Below, piece after piece: positions 10,612 to 20,053 of a stretch of DNA of 64,000 bases. The stretch lies in contig CAVRQR010000009.1 in assembly GCA_963723495.1 (NCBI GenBank), positions 434,001 to 498,000 of the forward strand, read 5' to 3'. How positions within the stretch are numbered: position 1 is the first letter of the stretch; every line of letters begins with the position of its first letter. A program made the position numbers and the translations under genes. This stretch comes from Gp6-AA40 sp963723495. Its GTDB lineage: Bacteria > Acidobacteriota > Vicinamibacteria > Vicinamibacterales > UBA2999. The notes below the pieces were generated by a model that had not been told where the DNA came from, searched no databases, and saw only the letters and a program-made list of their open reading frames with translations.

Positions 10612-12791
10612 TTGCACCCGGCTACCGTCAAAGATTTCGTGCCCGTTCGTGCTCTCCGAGAATTCGTGCGTTTGCCCGTAGCGATCCTGCTTATTTCCAC
10701 GCTCTTGCCCGTGGTGGCGTTCGCCCAGACCCAGCTCGTGAGGAACTCCGCGCCCGGCGCGCCACGGTTCCTCCGAAGATCGACGGACTGCTCGATGACG
10801 AGCTGTGGTCGACCGAACCGCTGCAACTCGATGTGTGGATGTCGTACAACCCGCTTCGGGGAGAACCTGAACAGCAGCAGACCAAGGTCTGGATCGGTTT
10901 CGACGACGAGGCGATTTACTTCGCTTTTCGCTGCTACGACACGGAGCCAGACAAGATCCGGTCGACCATCAGCCGACGCGACAACGTCTGGAACGACGAC
11001 TGGGTCGGCGTCAGTCTCGACTCGAGCCGTGCGGGCCAGATCGCCTACCACATGTTCGTCAACCCGAGCGGCATCCAGATGGACGCCCTCCAGAGCGCCA
11101 ACGAAGACACCTCCCCCGACTGGCTCTGGCAGAGCGCTGGCCGCGTCGATGCCGAGGGTTATGTCGTCGAGATCCGACTGCCGCTTCAGAGCATCAGGTT
11201 CAAGGGTGGCAACGACGTGCGGATGGGAATGCTGTTCTTTCGGAAGAACAGCCGTCTAGGTGTTTCGTGGTCATGGCCAGAAATGAAGCCGGGGGAATGG
11301 GTCTTCGAGGCTCACGCCCCTGTCGCTTTCGGCGAACTGAAACAGCCGCTGCTGCTGGAAGTGCTTCCGAGCGCCACAGTCTCACGCAACCAGGTACGCA
11401 CCGGACAGGCGTGGCAGGATGCGCTCTCGAAGGGAGACCTCGGCGCCAGCTTCAAGTACGGCATCACCTCGACGATGACCCTCGACGCGACGGTCAATCC
11501 TGACTTCAGCCAGGTGGAGAGCGACGCGTTCGAGGTGGAAGTCAACCAGCGGTATCCGATCTTCTTCAGCGAAAAGCGCCCGTTCTTCATGGAAGGACTC
11601 GGTCTGTTCAATCTGGCCGGAACTGGCTTTGACTCGACGATGCGCACGGCGGTGCACACGCGCCGCATCGTCGATCCCAGCGCCGGGGTGAAGCTGACGG
11701 GAACGGCCGGCCGGTACACGTTCGCGACGCTGCTGGCGCCGGACGAATCGGTTGGGCCTGATGGTCGCAAGATGTTCGCCATTGGCCGCGGGCTCCGCAA
11801 CTTCGGCGATGGGCAATACGCGGGTCTGCTGGTGACCGACACCGAGTTTCAGGGCGACTTCAATCGCGTGATCGCCGCGGATATCTCACTGAAGCATGGC
11901 GATCGGTTTCGCTGGAACGGAAACATGATCGTCAGCGAGTCGGCAACCGAGCTCTCGGACTCGGCGACGGGATTCGGCGGTCAACTCTCGTATTCGTACG
12001 ATACGAGACGCGTCACCGTATCCGGTCAGCTCGAGCACTACAGCAGCGATTTCCGCATGGATACGGCGTTCATCAATCGCGTCGGCATCACACGTGGATG
12101 GCAGTATCAGGGGCTCAGTTTCTATCCCGACGAGAAGCGTTATCCGTGGTTGAAACGGGTGAACCCGTTTGTCTGGGTGACGGCAGCCGACGATCGCATC
12201 CAGGGCGGCAGCGAACTCCAGGTGATTCCCGCGATACGTTTCAACTTCACGCGCCAGGGCTACCTGCGGCTGGACGTCCTGCGCGGGCACGAGACCTTCG
12301 CGCACGAGCGTTTCGAGGTGGGTCGCGTGTTCGCCGATGGCGGCGCCCAGATTACGAGATGGCTGAATGTCGGAGGCAACGTCAACGCGGGACCGGCGGT
12401 GTACTACGACGCGGTGGATCCCTTTCAGGGCGACAGGCGTTCGATCAATGCGCGCGTCGGGCTGCAGCCGAACGCGAAGTTGAATTACAACCTTTCGTAC
12501 ACGTTCGTGCACTTCGAGCGGCAGGAGACGGGCGAGAAGGTCTTCGACGTCCACGTCGTCAACCTGCGAAACACCTATCAGTTCACGCCGCAGTTCCTGA
12601 TTCGCGCGATCCTGCAGCACGACAGCTCGCGACGGCGGGTGCTCGGTGATTTCCTCGCGTCCTACGAGCTGGTGCCGGGCACCGTTGTCCATGCGGGCTA
12701 TGGGTCGCTGTGGGAGCGCCTCGACATCGACCCGTATCGGCCGGTAGCACGGGCATTTTTCTTCAAGGCGTCGTATTTGGCGAGATTCTAG
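10612..12791 (+). CDS. DUF5916 outer-membrane protein with N-terminal CBM9-like domain (frameshifted at signal peptide)
   Basis: Large secreted protein of the DUF5916 family. A signal peptide (LPVAILLISTLLPVVAFAQ) is read from the start at 10612. Within about 10735-10760 the frame changes by one missing base. The mature part then reads VPPKIDGLLDDELW, YEVKVWIGF-like strands and WNDDWVGVSLD, the carbohydrate-binding family 9-like fold. It continues TLDATVNPDFSQVESDAFEV and EKRPFFMEGLGLF, hallmarks of DUF5916. The remaining 400 residues are rich in alternating aromatic strands typical of an outer-membrane barrel. An uninterrupted reading from 10539 gives 750 residues but no signal peptide. With one base restored the protein is about 726 residues. 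Its function is unknown; homologues are called membrane-associated hydrolases without biochemical proof. Confidence 0.85.
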
Positions 12792-12805
12792 TCGTAATTA
12801 GCGTG

Positions 12806-12817
12806 ACGGCTTCAGCC
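12806..12817. repeat. Dispersed hairpin, GTCCGGCT/AGCCGGAC family (copy 2, shortened)
   Basis: CGGCT, loop TC, AGCCG, followed by GAC. It is a degenerate member of the family seen at 10119, just after the DUF5916 stop, where it could also act as a weak terminator. Confidence 0.5.
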
Positions 12818-12848
12818 GGACGCCTCGGCGTTACACTGGAGAAGCATC

Positions 12849-13458
12849 ATGAGAGGCCGGCACGCTATGGCCATTCCTGTCGCGACGGTCGTGATCGCTA
12901 CCGCTCTGGTCTGTGGAATCGTCCGTCCAGCCTCCGCGCAGGAGGACGGCGTCTTTCCCAACACGAAGCGGCAAGGGCGGGCTGTCGTGGAGTATCGCGA
13001 CGCCGAGATCCATGTCGTTGCTGCGTATGTGTACTCGCAGCGGAACCACGATTCACGCTGGCTGCTGATCGAGTCGGCGATATCCACGACCCGGAACATG
13101 ACCATCGATCGGAAGAACATCACGCTCGTGACGCCAGGTGGGGGCAGAGTCGTGACGCTGGCGTCTCAGGAGCGGTTTGCTCAGGACGTCAATCGAGTGA
13201 AGACGCTTCTGCAGAATGCGTCGGTGACGAGGCACAACGTCCTCTCATACTTCAATCAGCGAAGCGGACGGGGAGAGGATGCGGCTGTTCGCGCTGAACA
13301 GCGGCCCGGTGCTCACCAACTTCGTCACCGATGAACACCATGTTGCCGTGGGCGATCTGTTCTTCGAGTCGCCAACCGGGAGATGGGATGAGGGCGTCTA
13401 CAGTCTCGTCATCGAGAAGGACGGTGCTCGCGCGGTCCTTCCGATCGAGCTGGAGTAG
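12849..13458 (+). CDS. Secreted protein of unknown function (one frameshift)
   Basis: Starts MRGRHAMAIPVATVVIATALV with cleavage likely after PASAQ. The mature protein begins EDGVFPNTKRQGRAVVEYRD, followed by a beta-rich body. Near 13275 a run of four Gs shifts the frame. Removing one G joins the first part (HNVLSYFNQRSGR) to RMRLFALNSGPVLTNFVTDE and FFESPTGRWDEGVYSLVIEK, ending LPIELE. The corrected length is 202 residues. I do not recognise the family. It lies 57 bases after the DUF5916 gene on the same strand, so it may be co-expressed and act in the periplasm or envelope. Confidence 0.7.
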
Positions 13459-15017
13459 GGTTCGGCTGAAAGCCGGACCCTACAGACCTTCTGCAGCGTC
13501 TTCAGGAGCTCCGCGTACTTCGCGTCGTAAGCGTTCAGCACGTCGGCAGCGGGATGCTCTTTGATCTCGCCGAGGATGTGCGGGGCCGCATTCCGATCCT
13601 TGAACCGCGGCCAGTTCGGAAGCCCGCGCCCATTCGGGTCGCCGTTCTTCGCGAAGTTCACCCAGTAGGACGACATCTCGTCGGCCATCTTGCGATCCCG
13701 CTCGGATTCCATAGCCAGCTTCGGTGAACTCGCATCTGGGAAGACGCGCGGTGCCCACAGATTGTTGAGGGCGTAGACGATTTCCGCCGCATGCGTGGCC
13801 TTGAGGTCCTTGCCGCCGGGCTCGACCGGTGGCTCGTGCGTGAAGAAGTACCAGTACGCGCGTTTGCCAATCTTCGTCTGGCGCTCGGCGAACAGGCGCA
13901 TCGCCCACATCATCGTGTCGCGGAGGGCGACGTTTCCGCCGAGCGACGAGTGCTCGTCCTTGTTCGAACCGGCTATGACGTCGACCGCATTCTGCCTGCC
14001 GTTCGCGAAGGTGATCGACAGATCCTCGGGCACGATCCATCCGTCGATGATCATCCCTGACCCGCGCAGCGTCTTCACGACTTCCTCAGTCGAGCGTGCC
14101 CGCAGCTCGGCGAGTGGCGGAAGCGCAGGCGGTCGTCGTCGCCGGCTCACTGGCCTCGCCGCCGCGACCGCGGCCGCCACGGCCCGGGCCTGGCAGCTGC
14201 TGTCGTTCGGCCTGCGCGCGTGGTGTCATCGGGCCCATGAAGAGTCCCATCCATGCACCACTCTGGCTGATCGCACGTTGAAAGAGTCCCCTGGCGACCG
14301 GCGAACCCGACGAGACCTCCAACCATCGCGGCACCGGCAGACTCGCCGAAGATCGTCACGTTGTTGGGGTCACCACCGAACGCGGCGATGTTCGTCTTCA
14401 CCCACTGAAGCACGGCGATGCTGTCAGCAAGGGCCTGATTGCCGGATGCATTCCTGCCCGACTCCTTCGTCAGCTCCGGATGCGTGAAGAAGCCGAACGG
14501 ACCCAGGCGGTAGTTGAAGGTGACGAGGACGACGCCCTTCCTGGCGAGATTCTCCCCGTCGTTGTGCTTGCTCGATCCGCCGCCCTCCGTATACGCGCCG
14601 CCGAAGATCCACACCATGACCGGCTGACGGTCGCCGGCTCGATTGGCGGATGTCCAGACGTTCAGGTACAGGCAGTCCTCGCTCGTCTTCGGTGAGTCAG
14701 GCAGGTCGACCGTGACGTTATTCGGAGATCGGTTCGGCTGCGATGGCTGCACGCACACGTTGCCGAACTGTTCGGCCTTGCGGACGCCCTCCCACGTCGC
14801 CGGCGGCTGCGGGTCCTTCCAGCGCAGCTCGCCAACCGGTGGCGCCGCCGAACGGAATGCCCTTGAAGGCCCTGACGCCCGAGGGCAGCGTGACGCCTGA
14901 AATCCGTCCCGTGGATATCGTCACAGGATCGGAAATCGCCGCCGGCGTGGTGACGGTAGATGCCGCAACGACAGCAGCCGTGATGGTCAGTGCAATCCGA
15001 CCGGACACGCGTGTCAC
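13398..15017 (-). CDS. Type B carboxylesterase (frameshifted)
   Basis: Secreted alpha/beta-hydrolase of the carboxylesterase type B / para-nitrobenzyl esterase family. A GTG start at 15017 leads a signal peptide (IALTITAAVVAASTV), then ISGVTLPSGVRAFKGIPFG. Motifs in order are SEDCLYLNVWTSA, WIFGGAYTEGG (oxyanion loop), the nucleophile elbow FGESAGAAMVGG, AISQSGAWMG, the acid region GSNKDEHS and the histidine region THAAEIVYALNN. The body changes frame at about three places (near 14850, 14290 and 14130). The last 30 codons run antisense into the neighbouring gene, so the true stop may be close to 13480. The start overlaps the upstream stop by GTGA, so the two are translationally coupled. Confidence 0.8.
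13458..13480. repeat. Dispersed hairpin, GTCCGGCT/AGCCGGAC family (copy 3), likely bidirectional terminator
   Basis: GGGTTCGGCT, loop GAA, AGCCGGACCC, with one G-U type mismatch. It sits exactly between the convergent ends of the secreted protein and the esterase, a position suited to a two-way terminator. Confidence 0.6.
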
Positions 15018-16124
15018 TTGGCCTCCGACTGTCCGGCACGTTCCGCACGCGAGGCGTTGATGTAATCACGGATCGTGCGGTTGCCCTCGTGGCACGCGTA
15101 CTCCCACCACTCGTACGAGTTATCCAGCTTCAATGGATAGCGTGCGGTCCACGGGCGCGTGAGGATGACGGGATCCTCGGTGGTGATTTCGTAGAGCAGG
15201 AAGTCGTCGTTGAGTCGCGTGATCCGTTCGGTCGTCTTCATCTGCTCGCTGACCGGGAACCGGTTTCCCTGCGGCGATCCCATCACGCCGATGTTGGTGG
15301 CCGATGGTCCGGACTTGAAGTTCGTCGTCTCGATGACGAGCGTGTTTCCTTCCCAGCGGCCGCGCGATTCACCCATCCAGTTCTTGAAGGCGGATGACAG
15401 TGGCGGCCGGCCATCGACGGGAACGATGCGCGTCTCGTGCACCATCTCGAGGTCGAGAATGACGTAGCCCGGCACCTGCATGATGCGCACGCCGTTGTTG
15501 TAGCGATACGGCATCATCGACGAGGGCATGCCGCGCGTAATGCAGCGATCCCACGAGTCGAAGTCGAACCAGTGATCCCAGGTCGGTGTCTCACCGGGAA
15601 GCGCCCAGCTGCTCTTCATCAGTGCCGACCAGCCGCTTGCCTTCGGCGGTCATCTCGGGGAGCTCTGCCGTTCGGCGGATCGACGATGAGCGAGGTCTGC
15701 CGCTGGGGAAACGTGGGATCGGTGACACCGACTCTGCAGCGCCTGTCCGAAGTTGCCGGAGGCGATCGCCTGGGCATGACGATCGACCTGTTTGGTCGCA
15801 GCGTCGACGCGTTCCTTGATACTCGGCCTCGGTCAGGAACGCCTTGTTCTGATCGCACGGGGGCGGCGGTGCACCGCTCCGTCCGCGGCCGCCTTGGCAG
15901 CGCTCGAGCGGCACACTGCCCACGAAGGAAATGGGCCACATCCCCTGGATGTCGGGATCGCCCCATGGTGTTTTCGGTTGCGTCCATCCTGCAGGTGTCC
16001 CGATGAAATGGTTGGCTTCACTCGGCGGGCCCGCAGGTGACTGTGCGTTGACGACTGCGACGAAGAGCGCTGCGGGTAAGAGATAGATGAGTGCGCGCGT
16101 CATAGCGCGAGGTATCGAGGGCAT
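15014..16124 (-). CDS. Secreted protein with PWGDPD motif, unknown function (frameshifted)
   Basis: Signal peptide LIYLLPAALFVAVVNAQ, followed by TPKTPWGDPDIQGMW-type sequence. I know this motif from large paralogous families of unknown function in Acidobacteriota. The start is the ATG at 16124 or the one at 16103. The middle (15620-15950) changes frame. The C-terminal part is clean: FDSWDRCITRGMPSSM, GYVILDLEMVHETRIVPVDG, GRWEGNTLVIETTNF and ERITRLNDDFLLYEITTEDP. The C-terminal half may bind a small ligand in a beta-rich fold, but this is inference. It heads a two-gene operon with the carboxylesterase through a GTGA overlap. Confidence 0.7.
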
Positions 16125-16168
16125 ATATTCCAATTCTGTTCGGATTCTGGGGGGAGCGTCTAGCGAGC

Positions 16169-16540
16169 TCAGGCGCGTCGCTTGAGCTTGGTCGCAGCTG
16201 CGGGCGCGGGCTCGGTCGCAATCCACTTCTTCGCCCAGTCGCCAATGGCGTCGATGGCCGCGGCAAGCTCGCGGCCTTTCCTGGTGAGCGCGTACTCGAC
16301 ACGAACCGGGGTCTCGGGAATCACCGTCCGCTCAACGATACCTTCCTGCTCGAGCTCGGAGAGCCGCTCACTGAGCATGCGGTCGGTGATCTCCGGGATC
16401 TCCTTGCGCAGCGTCGCGAAACGGCAGCGCGATTCCATCAGCATGAAGATGATGGCGCCCGTCCATCGCTTGCCGATGAGCTCGCTGGCGCGATGGAACT
16501 TCGAGCACAGCGGACGTGGATGTGCCGCTCGTTCCTTCAT
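16169..16540 (-). CDS. HxlR family transcriptional regulator
   Basis: A 123-residue winged-helix regulator. The chosen start MKERAAHPRPLCS at 16540 puts the family cysteine early. Next come FHRASELIGKRWTGAIIF, CRFATLRKEIPEITDRMLSE and RLSELEQEGIVERTV, then YALTRKGRELAAAI and a lysine-rich tail. HxlR proteins sense aldehydes, quinones or oxidants, often through a cysteine. It is divergent from an Old Yellow Enzyme gene and separated from it by strong palindromes. That implies direct control of the reductase, as with other electrophile-responsive HxlR/OYE pairs. Confidence 0.92.
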   Translation of the reverse strand: MKERAAHPRPLCSKFHRASELIGKRWTGAIIFMLMESRCRFATLRKEIPEITDRMLSERLSELEQEGIVERTVIPETPVRVEYALTRKGRELAAAIDAIGDWAKKWIATEPAPAAATKLKRRA

Positions 16541-16608
16541 AGTCCGGAACCGGGAACATGGAACCCAGAATCCAATATCAAGGATATCACTGTAATTCCG
16601 AGTCACAA

Positions 16609-16654
16609 TCAACTAGTTGACTGTACATCAACTATATTTTATATAGTTGATGTA
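16609..16654. promoter_or_regulatory. Palindromic operator between HxlR and reductase
   Basis: Two symmetric elements share the word TCAACTA. TCAACTAGTTGA (16609-16620) is a perfect palindrome. TACATCAACTATA (16624-16636), loop TTTTA, then TATAGTTGATGTA (16642-16654) has perfect 13-base arms. The last base is the A of the reductase ATG. AT-richness and position suggest both operator and promoter. Confidence 0.78.
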
Positions 16655-17739
16655 TGAACGTATTCTCAGACTATCTCCTGGGCGCGCTTGCGCTGCCCAA
16701 TCGCTTCGTGATGGCTCCCATGACGCGCAGCCGCGCGCTCGCGGGCAATGTCCCCAATCCGCTCGCGGCGATCTACTACGCGCAGCGAGCCACGGCCGGT
16801 CTCCTGATCACTGAAGGCACACAAGTCAGTCCGCAGGGCGTCGGCTACATTCGCACGCCGGGAATGCACGCACCGGAGCAGGTCGCCGGCTGGAAGGTGA
16901 TCACCGAGGCCGTGCACAAGGCTGGCGGACGGATTTTCGCGCAGCTCTGGCACGTCGGGCGCGTGTCGCACCCGGACTTTCATGGCGGTGCGTTGCCCGT
17001 TGCGCCGTCGGCGATCGCGGCGGTTGGCGAGGCATTCACGATCAATGGCCGACAGAAGCTGGAAACGCCCCGGGCGCTGACGCTGTCCGAGATTCTGGAC
17101 GTGGTCGAGCAGTTCCGGCGGGCTGCGATGAACGCAAAGGCGGCCGGCTTCGATGGCGTCGAACTGCATGGCGCCAACGGCTACCTGCTCGATCAGTTCC
17201 TGCGCGACGGCGCCAATCATCGCACCGACCGCTACGGCGGCAGCATCCAGAATCGCGCGCGCCTTCCGCTCGAGGTCACTGACGCGGTGATCGGCGTCTG
17301 GGGGCCGTCACGTGTTGGTTACAAGATCTCCCCGTACTTCTCGATGCTGGGGATGTCCGACTCAGCGCCCATCGACACGTTCTCGTATCTGGCGCGGGAA
17401 CTTGCTTCGCGACGTATGGCCTACCTGCACATCGCCGAAGCCGTGGCCGGCCCGTTCGTCGCTCCCGAAGGGACCATGCGTGCCACACCGGTGTTGCGAC
17501 GCCTTTTCAGCGGACCGGTGATTGTCAATGGCGGATACAACATCGATTCGGCGAACGCGGCGATCGCAGCGGGCGAAGCCGATCTCGTTGCCTTTGGCGT
17601 GCCGTTCCTGGCCAACCCGGATCTGCCCGAGCGTTGGAGGCGGGGAGCGCCTCTCAACGCGCCGCAGCTCGAACACTTCTACGCCGGCGAGGAGAAGGGG
17701 TACATCGACTACCCGACGCTCGAAGCGGTCATGGTCTGA
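16654..17739 (+). CDS. nemA: Alkene reductase, Old Yellow Enzyme family (N-ethylmaleimide reductase-like)
   Basis: FMN-dependent ene-reductase of 361 residues, intact. It begins MNVFSDYLLGALALPNRFVM, then APMTRSRA. TEGTQVSPQGVGY, AQLWHVGRVSHPD and GFDGVELHGANGYLLDQFLR carry the flavin and substrate site. The HGAN His and Asn are the usual pair that polarises the substrate carbonyl. TDRYGGSIQNR and GPVIVNGGYN (phosphate binding) complete the barrel. It reduces activated C=C bonds of enones, maleimides or quinone-like compounds with NAD(P)H. No Shine-Dalgarno sequence precedes the ATG, and the operator ends on it, so the mRNA may be leaderless. Confidence 0.93.
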   Translation: MNVFSDYLLGALALPNRFVMAPMTRSRALAGNVPNPLAAIYYAQRATAGLLITEGTQVSPQGVGYIRTPGMHAPEQVAGWKVITEAVHKAGGRIFAQLWHVGRVSHPDFHGGALPVAPSAIAAVGEAFTINGRQKLETPRALTLSEILDVVEQFRRAAMNAKAAGFDGVELHGANGYLLDQFLRDGANHRTDRYGGSIQNRARLPLEVTDAVIGVWGPSRVGYKISPYFSMLGMSDSAPIDTFSYLARELASRRMAYLHIAEAVAGPFVAPEGTMRATPVLRRLFSGPVIVNGGYNIDSANAAIAAGEADLVAFGVPFLANPDLPERWRRGAPLNAPQLEHFYAGEEKGYIDYPTLEAVMV

Positions 17740-18093
17740 ACGCGTCGGGCGCGACTCCAGGTCGAATGGCGGGCGGGTCCGACACCGTGCGGATGAGCAG
17801 CGGTTCGTTGCCCGTCTCGACCGGGAATCGGGCGGTCCGCCTCGATCTTGACTGGTTGCGGCGCCACGATCTCGAGCGGACGCGCCGACTCGACCCTGCA
17901 TGACGGTGGATCCCACGACGGCGACTGGAATGAAGACCTCTTTGCCAGGGGCGCCTTCGACGCCGCGAATGATCACGGGTGTGGGCTCGTTTCGCTGAGC
18001 CGACACCTGGACGCCGACGCTGCTCACCGCGATCCAGCCGAGCTCCAGCGCAATGATGGTCAACAGCAGCTTCGTGTAACGGTCGACAGTCAT
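17729..18093 (-). CDS. Small membrane-anchored protein of unknown function (two frameshifts)
   Basis: Starts MTVDRYTKLLLTIIALELGW, a single N-terminal transmembrane helix, then VGVQVSAQRNEPTPVIIRG and EVFIPVAVVGSTVMQ. Two extra Gs (each next to a G) break the frame. Removing them gives VESARPLEIVAPQPVKIEAD, then VETGNEPLLIRTVSD and a stop at 17729, for about 120 residues. The start ATG overlaps the methyltransferase stop as ATGA, so it is the third gene of the aldolase operon. Small proteins with this N-terminus occur in Acidobacteriota without known function. The 3' end overlaps the reductase stop by 11 bases. Confidence 0.55.
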
Positions 18094-19183
18094 GGGCGGC
18101 CTCCGAAGGTGGTGTTACGACTAGTGTCCGGCTTCAGCCGGATCCCTTGGTGTCGAGCTTCAATGACGCTCAGGGGCGATTCTGTAGGCACGATGCGCGC
18201 CAACTCGAAGCCAGCGCCGCAAAGAGCGAGGCGAACTCATCCGCACGTGCGTTCGCGCCCGCCTGGCATCAGCAACATCTCGATGTCGATGAGTTTTCCA
18301 AAGTCAGGCTGATTACCGGGCGGGATGACGGCCTCGAGCAGGATGACTCTGCCGTCGCGCCGATCCCCGAGCGCTGTCCTGATGTTCTTCAGGATCGTGA
18401 TCGCCCGGTCGTCGTCCCAATCATGAATGATGTTCTTCATGATGTAGGCGTCGCCACCAGGCGGGACGGCCGAGAAGAAATCACCCGAGACCGTCTCGAC
18501 ACGATCGGCCACGCCGGCGGTCTTGATCAGCGGAGCGGCGCCCGCGATGACATGATCGAGCTCGAAGAGCACGCCCCGCATCGCCGGATACTGCCGCAGA
18601 ACCGAGGTCAGCACATGCCCGTGCCCGCCTGCGACATCCACGAGCACTCCTATGCCGCTGAAGTCGTACGCCTTGAGCGCGGCAGCGACCGTTGGTGCGC
18701 TCCACGACGTCATCGCGTTGTTGAACACGGTCGACAGCCGCGGTTCGCGCGCGAAGTACTCGAACACCGCCATGCCGGTGACCTTTTCGACAGCCGGCTG
18801 TCCGGTGATGACCGAGTGCAGCATCTCCGCATACACACGGAAATGGAACGGGTCGGTCATCCAGAGACCAAGGTCGTGCAGCGATGCTGGTCCATGCTTC
18901 AGCATTTCTGCCGGCGTGTTGAGTGCGAACGTGCGGGTCGCTGTTCCTCGAATATCCCCGCGCTCGCCAGAGCCCTCAGCACACGGTACAAACCATCCTC
19001 GGTCACACCTGCGTCCTTGGCCAGGTCGGCCGACGATCGTGGACCATCCGCAAGTCGATCGGCGATGCCAAGTTCCAGTGCGACGTTCAGCGCCGCGGAC
19101 AACACGTATCCGAGTGCGACCTGGTTGAGGAGTTGAGCGCACGGGGTCGTGTGCCGCCGGACTCGGGGCTCGGCTGCGGCCAT
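18090..19183 (-). CDS. SAM-dependent O-methyltransferase (acetylserotonin/hydroxyneurosporene type), frameshifted
   Basis: Class I methyltransferase of the plant-like O-methyltransferase family. From MAAAEPRVRRHTTPC the N-terminal dimerisation winged helix reads LLNQVALGYVLSAALNVALE, GIADRLADGPRS and GLYRVLRALASAGIF. The frame then changes near 18945. The catalytic part has VLVDVAGGHGHVLTSVLRQY (SAM motif I), GDFFSAVPPGGDAYIMKNI and HDWDDDRAITILKNI, where His and Asp suit catalysis. The C-terminus changes frame near 18240 and 18200 and, when corrected, ends 18090. The start is 1 base after the aldolase stop. It probably methylates a phenolic or enolic hydroxyl; the substrate is unknown. Confidence 0.82.
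18126..18143. repeat. Dispersed hairpin, GTCCGGCT/AGCCGGAC family (copy 4)
   Basis: GTCCGGCT, loop TC, AGCCGGAT. In the corrected methyltransferase frame the element is translated as part of the C-terminal tail (GIRLKPDTS). RLKPDT is the peptide signature of this repeat. Confidence 0.6.
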
Positions 19184-19184
19184 A

Positions 19185-19965
19185 TCAGCGTGTCTCCATG
19201 GCGGCATGCCGCTGGATCTGCCGAACCGCGGTCAACAGCGCACTGGAGGCGTTGGCCAGGAGCACGGTGTCGACACCCGCGACGATCATCGTGAATCCCT
19301 GCTCGATGTACGGCTTCACGGCATCGGCGGTCACGCCAAAGATTCCGATGGGGAGGTTCGCTTCCAGACACGCATCCCGCACTCGTCCGATCGCCTCGCG
19401 CACATCGGGGTGATCGACCGCCCCCGGGCGGCCAAGGCTGGCCGACAGATCGTATGGACCGATCAACACGCCGTCGACGCCCTCTACGCGCACGATCTGA
19501 CGGATGTGGGCGATGGCGTCGCGGTGTTCGGCCTGCACGATGACGGCGGTGTCGTCGTTGGCGCTCCGCATGTATTCGCGGACACGCAGCCCGTAACGAT
19601 GGGCCCGTGCGATGCCGAGCCCGCGCTGGCCCGCCGGGTGCGTATTTCGCCGCCTGGACGATCCGTTGTGCGTGCTCGACGGAGTTCACCTGCGGCGCGA
19701 TGATCCCGGCTGCGCCGATGTCGAGTGCGCGCTTGACGTGCAGGTCATCGCTTGCGGACAGCCGGACGACGCAGGGGGTGGCGCCGGCGGCCTGCATCAG
19801 GGCCTGCATCTGGGCTGTGTCGAGCGGTGAATGCTCGGCATCGATGAACAGCCAGTCGAATCCCACCTCGGCGAGCATTTCGACCACGGCCGGCGAATTC
19901 AACGTGAGCAGCGGCGCTATCAGACGTTCGCCCGATCTCAATCTCGCACGAAAGGACGTAGGCAT
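19185..19965 (-). CDS. HpcH/HpaI family aldolase (one frameshift)
   Basis: Class II metal-dependent aldolase of the 4-hydroxy-2-oxoheptanedioate aldolase family, 259 residues after removing one extra G near 19635. It starts MPTSFRARLRSGERLIAP. GFDWLFIDAEHSPLD carries the catalytic His. KRALDIGAAGIIAPQVNS and the Gln-Arg-Gly-Leu-Gly-Ile stretch follow. VIVQAEHRDAI supplies a metal-binding Glu, then GVDGVLIGPYDLSASLG and TMIVAGVDTVLLANAS. It cleaves or forms 4-hydroxy-2-oxoacids using pyruvate or a related donor. It is the first gene of a tight operon with an O-methyltransferase and a small membrane protein, and it is divergent from a kinase gene 88 bases away. Confidence 0.88.
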
Positions 19966-20053
19966 TTGATGAACTGTAGCACCACAATGGACGTATCAGC
20001 TGCACGGCTACAATGGATCCTTCTGTGGCGATAGTCGCGTCTCAAGGGATCAG

